Below the pieces are notes generated by a model. It did no database searches. It saw only the letters and a list, made by a program, of their open reading frames with translations, and had not been told where the DNA came from. Made by a program: the position numbers and the translations under genes. Of a stretch of DNA of 64,000 nucleotides, positions 23,490-34,213 are shown piece by piece. The stretch comes from Usnea hakonensis. Taxonomy: Eukaryota > Ascomycota > Lecanoromycetes > Lecanorales > Parmeliaceae. Each line of letters opens with the position of its first letter. Positions within the stretch are counted from its first letter, which is position 1. The stretch spans positions 1-64,000 of the forward strand of contig BLJB01000233.1 in NCBI GenBank assembly GCA_013423325.1. Reading direction: 5' to 3'.

Positions 23490-23672
23490 ATGAGTAAGGA
23501 AGAAAACAAGCTTTCCAACAACATCACAATGCTGTCAGCAAAAAGGGTGGAAGATCCTACCTCCGGAAGTATTCAGGGCAGATACGAATACGATGATCCC
23601 GCCGCCAAGGGCAAGCTCGCCTGGCTCGGAAGCTTCGAGGCTAGACGGCGCTACGGAAAATGGACTCGATAA
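23490..23672 (+). CDS. Possible small protein (60 aa), doubtful
   Basis: An ATG-started frame of 60 residues (MSKEENKLSNNITMLSAKRV...) lies just downstream of the minisatellite and 150 bp upstream of the RTA1-like gene. Its composition is protein-like and charged, without a signal peptide or known domain. It could be a small gene, a relic, or chance; nothing else supports it. Confidence 0.2.
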   Translation: MSKEENKLSNNITMLSAKRVEDPTSGSIQGRYEYDDPAAKGKLAWLGSFEARRRYGKWTR

Positions 23673-23746
23673 GGGATAGCGCGCCCCGTTACAGCGTAGG
23701 AGAATGGAATGAAACGTTCTTTCCCTAGTCCCTCGTTAATCATCGA

Positions 23747-23754
23747 TATATAAA
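23747..23754 (+). promoter_or_regulatory. Candidate TATA box of RTA1-like gene
   Basis: TATATAAA lies 68 bp upstream of the ATG at 23822 and is followed by a CT-rich stretch up to the start, a common layout in fungal promoters. Confidence 0.45.
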
Positions 23755-23821
23755 CTCTCATCCCCTCCTACTTTCCTCACCTCTCCTCCCCATCCTCCTT
23801 CCCAGCCCCTTCCCCTCCAAA

Positions 23822-25109
23822 ATGGCCAACTCCAACCACAACCCCAACCACCTCATAAGCTACGGCCCCGACGAAAACTGCACCCTGACCCCAGGCCCCA
23901 CATACTGCCCCCCCGCCGTCGGCGTCTACGAATACCGCCCCTCCCTCTCCGCCAACACGGTCTTCATCGTATTCTTCTTCCTCGCGCTCGTCATCCATCT
24001 CGGTCTGGGCATCAAATACAAGACGTGGGCATTCATGTTTGCCGTGTTCTGGGGCTGTGTGAGCGAGTTGATTGGATATGGGGGGCGGGTGATGATGTGG
24101 GAGAACCCGTTTTCGTTTACGGGGTTTTTGGTGCAGATTTGTAAGGCTGCTGTGGATGGGATTGGTGTTTCGTTTTCGGGGAGGTCCAAGGCGCTGATAT
24201 ATGTGTGCGAAAAGGTTGCATCACGGTCGGCCCGGCTTTCTTCTCGGCAGCCATCTACTTGACCTTGTCGAAAATGTAAGCGTACCTGGAGGAACCCGTT
24301 GGCTTGTCTGAAGCTGAAATGATTATCTCATAGTATCATCTTTCTCGGCCCTCAACATGCACGCTTCTCACCAAAGCTGTACTATTGGATTTTCATCGTA
24401 CGTAGCTCTGCCCTTGCTACTTGCTCTTCGAGCCCGAGTTTGAGTCTTGAACCACGGCACGGAAACTTTCGCTCAGTGAAAATGTTTCAAGACTCGACTG
24501 CACCCCATAATAGATAATGCTGATTTGCTCCTCCAACTTCAGCCCTGCGACATTCTCTCTCTCGTCCTCCAAGCTGTCGGTGGAGCATTGTCATCCGTTT
24601 CTTCAGGCGGCAGCAAAACCGCCGTCGATGTCGCCATCGCCGGTCTCTCGTTCCAGGTCGTCACGCTCTGTGTCTTTATTGCCCTGAGCACCGAGTTCGC
24701 AGTCAGGTACACTCGCGCGCAACGCGGAGAGGCACAAAAAAGGATGTTGCCAACCAGATTCAAGGTGTTTCTGGTGTTCCTGACTCTAGCAATAACGTTC
24801 ATTTTGATACGGTGCGCGTACAGGATTGATGAATTGAGTGATGGGTACAATGGGCCGTTGATTCATAATGAGTCGCTGTTTATCGGGCTTGAGGGAGTGT
24901 AAGAGCTGCTTCTTTCGTCGATTACGATATATCTGACCCACGAGTATAGTATGATCGTTCTTGCCATCTATTCCCTGATGATAGCGCATCCTGGACCAAT
25001 CTTTGCATCCTCGGATGCGAACATATATGAATCCAACGTCACTGCTACATCGCTTGGCTTTACTGAAAAGGAACAGCCGGGAATGGCGGCTCGGCAGCAG
25101 AGTGTATGA
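23822..25109 (+). CDS. RTA1-like seven-helix membrane protein
   Basis: A multi-exon gene for a protein of the RTA1/lipid-translocating exporter-like family, whose fungal members sit in membranes and are linked to resistance to sterol-active or lipid compounds. Exon 1 starts at 23822 and includes YEYRPSLSANTVFI, the first helix and the FWGCVSELIGYGGR segment typical of RTA1 proteins. Splicing near 24132 and 24215 leads into GPAFFSAAIYLTL. Further exons give IIFLGPQHARFSP, CDILSLVLQAVGGALSS, FKVFLVFLTLAITFILIRCAYRI, and FIGLEGV joined to MIVLAIYSLMIAHPGPIF. The stop is TGA at 25107. The SIGYGGR-like, QAVGG and R-x-YR motifs are all present. Four or five introns; exact borders are approximate. 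It looks intact. Confidence 0.88.
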
Positions 25110-25626
25110 CGACAAGAGGGGAAGACCTTGGAGAGAGAGAGGGTGACAAAAAGGGGCGCCAGGATACCACTTGACTATCAGAGCGTGCATAGCGAATGTC
25201 GTAAAAGAGCATTGGATACCTATAGAACTCTCTAAAGAGTCAGCACACGCAACCGAAATAAAGAGTCTCGTTCAGAACGTGCCAAAATTCTGTGCAAAAT
25301 GCCCCAAAAACTTGGCTTCAAGCCCTACTTGTCGCAGCACAGTCAGCTTCTGTTCTGTTGGTTGACAATTGATGATCTCGATCACGACGTCCTTCGCCCT
25401 GGCGACTCGCGAGGGCGAAAGCCCCCACCAAGTCGTCCATTGGAAGGAACCCTTGATACCTATAGAAGACAGGACGATTATAGCCGTGACAAGTCCCGTA
25501 GGAAGATAGACGGACGGGTTCGATGCAATTCACGAGACTGAAGTGACGAGGATGAGGGTGCGGGTTAGTCTGAGGATATCTAGAGATGGCCAGGAACATG
25601 ATTGATATGCTCGAGTAAGCGAGGAT
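25110..25626. other. Short intergenic region between convergent genes
   Basis: Separates the RTA1-like and GH13 genes, whose 3' ends face each other. Short open frames here show no recognisable domain. Confidence 0.4.
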
Positions 25627-27459
25627 TCAACTATATCTATGGAATATAGCGAAATCCCACGGTCCAAGCTTGATGGTGGGAGGAGCTGGATGTGGTACAG
25701 CATGAGCGGCGCCGGGTGGTGTGACCTCGGTCCATCCGTCAGAGGATAACCTATCCTTTTGAAACAACGACTTCCTTGCGCTTGCGCTGCCTCCCACAGC
25801 CGACGCTGAGAAGTTGACGGCAATGAAGAATTCTTCACTTCCCCTCTTTCTCGTGAAGGCAATCAGCCCAGCTCCACCGCCACATGCCAGCCAAGTTGTT
25901 TCGCCCGTTCTCAGAGCTTCATGACTGCGGCGGAGCATACCCAAGCTCTTATAGAAGGCAGAGAATCGACTCGCCAGGGACGAGGTCCAATTGACAGGCG
26001 TATGCGTGTTAAGTCCACCGCGATCATTGCCTACTTCCTCACCGGCAAAAAGCATTGGCACACCCTCGATAGAGAAATTGAATACCGCTGCGCAAAGGGT
26101 CCCGTCAGGTCCGCCATACATGTTGAGGTCTAGATCCATGTCCCAATTCTGCATGATTGATGTGTGCAGCATGCCTGCTGGGTGGGCTGATTTCAGCTGG
26201 CTCAAGACCTTGGGTAAATCGCTCGCATTCTGCGTTTTGGTGGCATGGGCCACGGCAGGTTGAAGAGAGTAGTTGGCGTAATCCATGTCAAAGGGTCTTA
26301 ATGACAGTTCTGGATTGCAGCATTCACCGAGGAGTATCACTCTCGGATTGAGAGCTTTTAGATTATTGCCAATGAAGGTCCAAGTTTCGGCTGGGATCAT
26401 TCGATCTTTCCCATACGGATTGTCAGCAGTATCGAAGCGAAAGCCATCGACGTTGTAATTCCTCATCCACCATACCAGCATAGTCAGCATATACTTCTTG
26501 ACCGCAGGACCTGTCTTGAAGTCTAGCTGTGCGACGTCATCAAAGTTGAAGGCTTGCGAGATAGATCTCCAACTGTCCTTGGTGCTGCCCTTGTGTACGT
26601 AGTACTCGGGATGCTGTACAACGAACGGATGGTTCCAGGCAGTATGATTCAGGACGACGTCCATAATGACCTTCAGACCCAAAGCATGTGCTTGGCTCAT
26701 CAACTTGGCGAAATCAGACGATTCCCCCAAGCTTGGGTTTATGCCATAGTAATCAGCAACTGCATAGGGGCTGCCACATGCAGGACGACCTTCGAATGGG
26801 ACGCCCATGGGATGGATAGGCATGAGTAGGATGGATGAAAATCCTAAGCCCGCAATACGTGACAAGCTATGGGTCACTGCTGCCATATTACCCTTTGATG
26901 AGAATACCGGAGTGTAGATATTATATATCATTTCATCAGCAAAAGTTACCGCCAGTGTATCTTTTGCAGTCTTATGAGTAATGGTCGCTGGTGCTGCCGC
27001 AGCCGTTGCATTTGAAGAGCCACCCGACGAATCAGGCGGTATGACTTGCCACTGAGCCAACGGATCGTTTGCACTAGCCTTCTGTACCACGGTCGAGCCG
27101 CTAATTGAGCCTGCAGCTCCTGCCGACAAACCACTGTTCCGGTTGATCAGCGTCGAACCTCCATTCGAGGTTGGCACAATGGTCCACATCTCACTTAGGC
27201 CTTCATTGCAGGACCATTGCTGTAGTTTCGCCCCGACATCTTTACTTTCGTAGGCTACATTCAAGCACATGGCCGTGTCCGCAGCGTTGAGCAGGTATTG
27301 TCCGTTCTGGTGACTCTGAAGAATCCACCTAGCTGCTGAGCCCTGAGATACATTTTCTAGTACAATCTCGGCACCAGCATAAGAAGCAGTAGTGCTAAGA
27401 TAGAGCCCTGTCGCGACGTTTCTGAGGACAAAAGCTATGCCGTCCGCGGGTACTGACAT
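25627..27459 (-). CDS. GH13 alpha-amylase-like protein with N-terminal ricin-type lectin domain (610 aa)
   Basis: A single-exon gene of 610 residues. Residues 1-145 form a ricin-B/CBM13-like trefoil with QWSCNEGLSEMW and AQWQV repeats. A Ser/Ala linker follows, then a GH13 barrel. Region I is DVVLNH (267-272), region II GFRFD (Asp343, predicted nucleophile) and region III GEC (Glu379, predicted acid/base). Region IV is MQNWDMD (Asp440), where the usual His before Asp is Trp439. A C-terminal beta domain ends the protein. No signal peptide is visible, so either the protein is intracellular or an upstream exon is missing. Members of this family act on alpha-glucans or related oligosaccharides; the specificity here is unknown. 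The intronless structure and unusual domain order raise the possibility of a bacterial origin. A candidate TATATAA on this strand lies at 27630-27636. Confidence 0.85.
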   Translation of the reverse strand: MSVPADGIAFVLRNVATGLYLSTTASYAGAEIVLENVSQGSAARWILQSHQNGQYLLNAADTAMCLNVAYESKDVGAKLQQWSCNEGLSEMWTIVPTSNGGSTLINRNSGLSAGAAGSISGSTVVQKASANDPLAQWQVIPPDSSGGSSNATAAAAPATITHKTAKDTLAVTFADEMIYNIYTPVFSSKGNMAAVTHSLSRIAGLGFSSILLMPIHPMGVPFEGRPACGSPYAVADYYGINPSLGESSDFAKLMSQAHALGLKVIMDVVLNHTAWNHPFVVQHPEYYVHKGSTKDSWRSISQAFNFDDVAQLDFKTGPAVKKYMLTMLVWWMRNYNVDGFRFDTADNPYGKDRMIPAETWTFIGNNLKALNPRVILLGECCNPELSLRPFDMDYANYSLQPAVAHATKTQNASDLPKVLSQLKSAHPAGMLHTSIMQNWDMDLDLNMYGGPDGTLCAAVFNFSIEGVPMLFAGEEVGNDRGGLNTHTPVNWTSSLASRFSAFYKSLGMLRRSHEALRTGETTWLACGGGAGLIAFTRKRGSEEFFIAVNFSASAVGGSASARKSLFQKDRLSSDGWTEVTPPGAAHAVPHPAPPTIKLGPWDFAIFHRYS

Positions 27460-28542
27460 TCTTTGGGTGCAGCTATAACAATCGTTAATAAGTCAACTTT
27501 CAGGTATCGCCCCTTGGCAGTGAGCCGAAAGGTTCTTGCACGGTTATGGAATGCAGTAAAGATTCTTCGCTAGCTGAGCAAAACTCTCGACAGACACTCA
27601 AACAAGAAGTCTGGACTACAACAGTATGGTTATATAGCTGAAGAAAGAATAGGATGCTTGCTACCATTACTTGATGATTCGGATAAATGTAGGACCGAGC
27701 AATTAAGTCTCCGTCACAGCTAAAAGCTTACGCCAACCACTATAAATACCAACACAGCCCAGCTCCATCGACATTCCGCGCCGCTCAAATGAAATCCAAC
27801 TCGTATTCCCACTCCCAGTGATCCCGTCAATTGCTGACACTCACATCCACCATCAGCTAAGGCGCAATCTGTAAACACCGTGAAGGGTCCATAGGAATAA
27901 CCCGCTTTAGCCACAGTCTCACCCCTCTTCTCTCTTCCCCTGTGCGGCTAGTTCAAAAAAATAGGGTCGTTGTGCTGGGGTAAAGCATTGTTCTGTCTTT
28001 TATGAGTGGGGAGGGTGGGGGGGAGGGGGAATTAGAGTTAGGGAAGGCGACTGATTCGTCTGTCATACGGTGCTGGAACTAGAGCTTTGCTAGACAAGCA
28101 ATATTGGATGGAGAGGGCCAATCTCCTGATAGTTTCTACTATAGCACAAGAAAGACTTTTCATAAAGGTATTACTTGATAGGGTGATATTATTTGGCTAT
28201 CCCAAAAGCTAAGATTTGGAGTCATGCCGCTGCTGCAAGCTAATTACTTTCCTGATACTGAGTACATCGTTTGGTCTTCGCAAGAGGGGGTTGCCAGACA
28301 AGGCTTCTCAAATACTGAGATCATCGTATCTCGCAGGTTACGTGAGCAGCCTATTAGCGTAGCGTCGGCTGGAGAATTAATGTTGCTGAGCAAGAGGGCT
28401 GGAGTAAGGAGTCGGGTATAGGAAATCGTTTCGTCAGATCGGCATGTCGGTTTTTCGTTCCTTCATACCTGATTCAAAGCTCTACAAACAGCGGGATGCT
28501 GGATTTGGGAAGCCGGAATCGGATGCGGACTTGGGAGACGAG
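27460..28542. other. Intergenic region
   Basis: About 1.1 kb holding the GH13 gene promoter and the 3' flank of the protease-like gene. A G-rich stretch occurs near 28005-28030. No gene seen. Confidence 0.4.
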
Positions 28543-31138
28543 CTAGAAAAAGTTGTCTGGTGGGACTGGCTGCCTTTTGCGAGCGCTTGCGTTGCTTGCC
28601 ACCTGCGATATTGGTGTCCCGGGTGGTGCTGTGATCTCCATGTCTGTCGATAGGGAGCTCAAAGAGGGATATTCGTGTACTTGTCTTTCTATGACCGAAG
28701 GTATCATCATTATTTTGACGTCTGCGGAGCACGCACTCAGAGGCGGAGGCTCCTGTCCGCGGTTCGACTCCCAGCTCATGTCGTAATCCTCAGAATTCAG
28801 GTCGTATTCCTCAAAAACCATATCGACCGCCGTTTCTGGGGACTCCATTTCTGACTCGGAAAAAGCGGAGGTTCTGCTTGAAAGACTGTGAATGCCGTTT
28901 GCTGATGATATTGTGGGCGAGCCTTTTGTGCTGTCCGAGCTCGGAATGGACGGCAGAGCGCGGTTCAAGTACTCTGGCGTCCATTGGGGTCGCTCTGGTG
29001 ATATGTTGGGTGACTTGTGTCTCGGTGATGATGATATTATGGTCTCAACGAAGGCTGAAGCATTCAATACACTAGCGCTGTCAACACTTTTGCGCGAAAT
29101 GCCAGTCTTAACAATGATTGCACGTTTATTCCGGTCACTCTGTCTGCGAGGATTGGAACTCGCAATGGATGTATGCCCAGTCCCAAGCTCACACAGTGGT
29201 GCGGGCTCAGAGTTGTGGGCCATCTCCACGATTTTGGTCCCCGACCCTGAAGGCGAGCTCTTGTCTAGAAGCTCCACCTTGCCGCTGTCAGGAAGCTCTC
29301 GTTGGGAGTAAAAGGTATTGTCGTCAATTTCGTGTAGTGCGGAAAGGTCCGCAGGCTTGACGTCCTGTGGAAGGCTTGAATCTCCTGCATTCTCACCTAC
29401 GTCATTCGTTCGAGGTGTCTTGCGTAGCCTCTTCCGTGTGCAATAGACGAGAGTGGCGAGAAGGCCGAGAAAAATTGCGACTCCAAAACTCAGTCCTATG
29501 ATAGCGCTTCGGCTGAGGCGGTCATGTGATTCGGGTGCAGGAAGAGTTTTAGGAAGAGTGTCCTTGGCGGGAAGGGCAACTATGTTTTCTGGAAGACCTT
29601 CTTCGAACCTTGCTTGCGATACAGAGAAGTTCGAATACTCATAATTGGTGACCAAGTATCTAAAATGCGTCGATCAGCTTTTCATCTCTTGCTACTTTGA
29701 TTCACGTAAAGAAAAACGTACGCTTCTTGCAGAAATGTTCGACCAAGCGTGTACTGAGAACTATTCGTAGCTCTTTGCAGAGGGAAATAACGAGTCGCAT
29801 TGGCGACCACCAGTGGGTATGAAGCGAGAAGATCGAAACTTGCGTACGGCAGAACAATATCAACGGTAGGTCCACCTGTTAGCGTATTTGCGATCTGGAA
29901 CGTGAAGTTCGCATTTCTTGTGATCAGACTCTCATGTAGCGTGTCGTTGACAGGATACAACTGCGCGGTGTCATTCCACGTTAGATCGAACGCTCTTTCA
30001 AACTCTTGGCATGCGTCCACAGGGAGATAGATCCAAGGGAAGGTCGAGTCAATGAAAGCAAAGATCGGGTTTGGTAGTAATGATATCTGAGATCCGTTCG
30101 CGTTTGTCGAATTTATCGATTGTAAACCAACAACCAAGTCCCGAGAGATGTCTGGAGCAAAGTCGAAAGTGACATTGTTTGGGACCTGTCTTGAAAGATC
30201 GTAGCCTCCAAATGTTAGGCTCCCGAAGAAGCCCTTCGACTCTGTGGAGTGTCATCAATCAGCACATAAGTACGGCTAGAGCGTCTAAAAGGCTATTTTC
30301 CTAAAAGTTCCAATCTTGCACTTGCTACTTGTATCTTGGAAAACATTCAGCACAGAAAGAGCACTCGTTCAAAGGGTACCATATGATACATGTACCGTGA
30401 CGTTGACTCGAAGAGATAGACTCACGGTAGTATGCTCCAGCAGTATAGGCCCATGATAGACTTGGAATAAGATTTTGAAACTTCAAGGTGGTCAAGAAGC
30501 TGGGATATGGAGTCGTGCCGGTGAGATTGCCGCTGTCTTGTGAAGATGTAAAATTGGACGGCTGATCCCCTAAGCCAAAATACCCGATATAGAAGTCGTA
30601 CGTCTGTATGCCACCGATCACTTGATGATTCAGCGTTATTGAGTTGCTGGCGTTGTTGAGCCCTAGAGTCAAGGTATCGAATCCGAAAGTTGCGGGGTCA
30701 TTGTAGCCAAGATTTTGTTCTATACCTGTAGAGTAATTGCCCAGGGCGGACCAGGAGGTAGATCTTGTTGGGTCGAATGTCTCACCTCGTGACTGAGTAC
30801 ATGTTTCGTCTGTGTTGATTTCTGGAGTACCAGGTGGACATCCTCCGGGTAAGACGACCACAGTGTTTACGGCGGCTGTAGAGATGAGCACCCGCACAAT
30901 TTGGTCTGGATTCCCGACCTGTAGGGCGAAAGAGGACCAATTGCCATCATCACCATCCCTTTCACAGAAGAGACGGGAAGTCAGTATTACATGTTTTAAG
31001 GGATCAGGATTCCTGTATTGTATGTGTGTCTTACCAGTATTCTGATGGTGGCCATGAGATGGGGGCCGGAGAAGAAGACGGCCCGGTGGCTTTGGTGGCT
31101 GTCGCTAGGGCTGATGTGGCTGATGTAGGGCTAGTCAT
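28543..31138 (-). CDS. Membrane-anchored aspartic-protease-like protein, likely inactive (about 757 aa)
   Basis: Four exons (31138-31035, 30958-30426, 30241-29722, 29659-28543) join in frame at good splice sites to give about 757 residues. The extracellular part has the pepsin (A1) fold: GNWSSFALQVGNP, TRSTSWSALGNYS, SKGFFGSLTFGGYD and LGRTFLQEAYL. The first active-site loop reads VLISTAAVNT where active enzymes have D-T-G-S, so the first catalytic Asp is Ser. The second reads FAFIDSTFPW, keeping Asp but not DTG. A transmembrane helix (AIIGLSFGVAIFLGLLATLV) is followed by a Ser/Pro-rich cytoplasmic tail of about 260 residues. This suggests a receptor- or binding-type pseudo-protease. The predicted N-terminus has no clear signal peptide, so an upstream exon may be missing. 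Confidence 0.82.
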
Positions 31139-32224
31139 CTCCGTTTTGATCTCTTCTCACCTCTTCATTCTTTTCGACCAAGAGCTATTAGAATTCAATC
31201 ATACCATACTACACTGCTGGAGTTCTGCGAACATGACATTCTGCGAAGAACAGCGATTAATGTTTTTTGTTTGGAGCAGGCAAAGAAAAGATCCAACGGT
31301 CAAGCCGAGAAAACACAGCCCTCCCCCGCCTCCGCCATCAATGTTTCAAAATGTGAATCCTTCTGTGTGTTGTATGTTCCCCTGAGGCACGACTGACCCA
31401 CACAATTATTACAATTTCTGCTTTATCTCGTACGTATATAAGGCTGATGACCGTGACAGCAGCTCTCTTAATCACCCCATCAAACAAAATAATGCTCCTT
31501 TGAAGTTGATAGGTGCGCCTCAACTAAGCAGTATGATCCGCCTTCCACTTTGCCACCTTTGAGCATGAAAACAATAACAAAAAAAAGAGTCCCTCAGGAG
31601 AGATCACTCTCCGTTCTGTCATACCTCGGGTGTCGCTATTGTAGGAAGTAGTCCTGAGGCTCAGCACCTTTTTCCGATTTCTCTGCCAAGACTATCAACC
31701 AATCAACATCCAACACAGCAGCCTCCTCTGCTTCGTCACTCAATACTGTTTCACAAAGTGCCTTGTTTATGCGTTTGGTACAACCTTTACAAAATTCCAG
31801 CAACCCCTATCATGTCCCCGTGCCATCTGGGCATGCAATAAGAAAATCAATCACTACCGCATGCGTTCAAATGCCGTGTGGATCCAATTCTAGATGGCAG
31901 GTGACCACGCATGCTTGGTGCGCGAAGATGGTCCATTCTTGGACGTGTAATCTCTCTGGAATCTCGGCGACAGTCCTGTAAGGAACTCCTTACTCACCTC
32001 TATTGCGTGCAGACACCTGGGGCCAACTGCCGAGAACCATGTGCTGTCCCTGGGTAATTTCCTTTTCGCCGCCTACACTAATTCCGTCTGCCTCTACACC
32101 AGGTATATGACTTTCATGAATGCGTGCATATATTCTCACTCCTCCTCGTTGTACGACACGGATTTCCCTCACGCCACCTCTTTGCCCGCACCTAATAGGG
32201 CTGAAACAGGTGTGACCGTTACCG
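31139..32224. other. Intergenic region
   Basis: Divergent promoter space between the protease-like gene and the partial paralogue at 32.2 kb. Contains a short A-rich tract near 31575. No gene seen. Confidence 0.4.
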
Positions 32225-33117
32225 ATGGGTAGACTCAGCCTTATGGTACTTGCTTGCTTCTCATGTACACCCTCTTGTTTTGCATCACCCAATGTTCGCC
32301 GACTTCCCCTGGCTCACCCTGTCGGTCCCCGAGACTTCATGAATATCTCATTTCCAATCACCCAGGCAGGTCCATTGGAGCCATCCACCACTGTGCCTGG
32401 CCTGCCTGACGAGTCTCCTACATCCACCTGCACAATCTACTCACCATGCAATATCTTCTACCAAGTCAGTCACAAAGCTCTGTTGCCATCAATTCACTCT
32501 CACTAAGTAGGTTAGTATGTAAGCATCTTTTACTGGCCGACTGAGTCGCAAAACACGGCCTGCCTTTCTTCCCTGTCCAGTCCTCCACCGTCATCTATCC
32601 CTGCTGGACTCGTTATGTAGGTTGAGACCTCTCCTATTCTCTGACTAGCAAGCTAAACAATTGTCAAAGGACGTCCCCAAGTATCTATGCCATATTTCCA
32701 TCTATCATGGCAAGTGACGGCTGTAACCAAATTGGTGGCACCTATAGCTCTATTACCACATCATTCGCGCCTGGCGAGCTGTCGACAATTGCCGATTATT
32801 CAACCGGCGTCTACAACTTTGCCGATCTCCCGTGTCCTCCCCCTGGTGTCATATTACCACCCGGCACTACATACGCGCCCTTGATATCACCGCCACCATT
32901 CATATATGCCTTAGATCCGGCTTTCGCTAGTTGCATACCGGGCAAGAGTCAAGGACTCGATCCTCCCCAGGCAGCTACCACCGATAGCGATGGTCTTCAA
33001 CCCCCTGCACCAGGCCGGGGTGGGGGTCGTCGAGATTTGGGAGCGCGTGCACATGCTCATGTGGCGCCATGGGCTCCGACAAGGACAGCTGAGCCTGCGC
33101 GTCGGCAACAGCTATAG
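32225..33117 (+). CDS. Secreted-protein gene, partial paralogue of the 11.5-14.3 kb gene
   Basis: Begins with a likely signal peptide (MGRLSLMVLACFSCTPSCFA). The first exon runs to about 32463 (CTIYSPCNIFYQ) before a GT donor. A small exon follows near 32580-32616 (SSTVIYPCWTRY). The last starts near 32671 and reads SPSIYAIFPSIMASDGCNQ, then TSFAPGELSTIA and FADLPCPPPG. These match SPSIYVNFYSLSATDSCGY, VAFAPGELSTVA and FNNLPCPP in the 930-residue protein at 11.5-14.3 kb. The C-terminal repeat and anchor regions of that protein are absent here, and the frame ends at 33117 in an Arg/Ala-rich stretch. It may be a shorter secreted paralogue or a truncated copy. Splice sites are tentative. Confidence 0.5.
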
Positions 33118-34213
33118 TGCCAAACGAGTCTTGGCGTTGATGGGGGCTTGCATACCGTGTATTATTACTGATGGTAAATGCAGTTTTTGGAGCGCGCCTT
33201 CGCTAGGGCGTGATTTGATGTTGGTGGTTTTTGGAGACGATTTTGAGACGCGCAAATCATCGCGCCAATCACTCAGGGATACCAGGAGGCAAACGCAACT
33301 TTATGATATAGAGACGACATAATCAATGACTATTAGGCAAGCTGATCTGATCCTCCATATTTGACAACAAAATCCTGTGATCTCTAAAATGAAAATTGTA
33401 CGCCTCGGGGGCACGCTAACCCAACGCTCCGTACTCTGTGCAGCTGAGCTTTGTGTACTGCCACCACACGAAACGCAGGCATCAGCTTGAGTTGGTGGAC
33501 TCATGCGAAGGCTCACCAGGTAAAATACTCATCGTTGACGCCCCTTGAGCTTCAGACGGAGCTGGCCGAGTAGTTGGGGGCGGATGATGACTATCCCGCT
33601 CCCATCTTACTCCTCCATCACGGCCGAAATTGGAAAGGGATGCGAATGAGCCGGCTATAAGCGAGCCGTATTTCTCACTGTCAGCGTCTTACGAAATCTA
33701 TTTCAATCAAAGGTACCATCGACTAGGGCGCACGCCCAAATAAAGGAGTATTTTCTTGTCTCGTGTTCAATTTATTCCCTACGACGGTGTGCGCCTCGCA
33801 AGTCCTTCAGCAATCAACCAGTCCTATTACGAGAGAATAACCACCACGTGTTCATTGCGGTCGAGCGTGTTGTATTCGACTCTTTGTCAGCGCGGTCAAA
33901 TAACGGTGTGAGAGCCTTAGATCCAAGGGCAGGCCGGCTTTCGTCATCCCCTAGACTTCTTTGAAAGTCCAAAGGGGTATGGGATGGAAAATGCTACGCA
34001 AAAATCCTGTGAGCATCACGCGCTGACCGGCGCTGCGAACGAGAGGGGTCAGCATCGAGTCTGCCTAGCAGAGACTAGCCAGCATAGATGAAATGTATAT
34101 AATGCTTGAAGCCCGCTGGTTTCCAATGCAATAACCAAAGCCATCACCTCACATCTTCCTCAAACTACCACCCTCTAGACTCAATAGACTCAAGAAACTA
34201 AACATCCTCAAAA
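33118..34213. other. Intergenic region upstream of chloroperoxidase
   Basis: About 1.1 kb without a recognisable gene; the last 200 bp presumably hold the chloroperoxidase promoter. Confidence 0.4.
34096..34103 (+). promoter_or_regulatory. Candidate TATA box of chloroperoxidase gene
   Basis: TATATAAT lies 118 bp upstream of the ATG at 34214, followed by a C/A-rich leader. Sequence and position match only. Confidence 0.4.

Noticed and set aside
28745..28770. GGTTCGACTCC, similar to a tRNA T-loop
   Set aside because: It lies inside the coding tail of the aspartic-protease-like gene and no acceptor or anticodon stems could be drawn around it.
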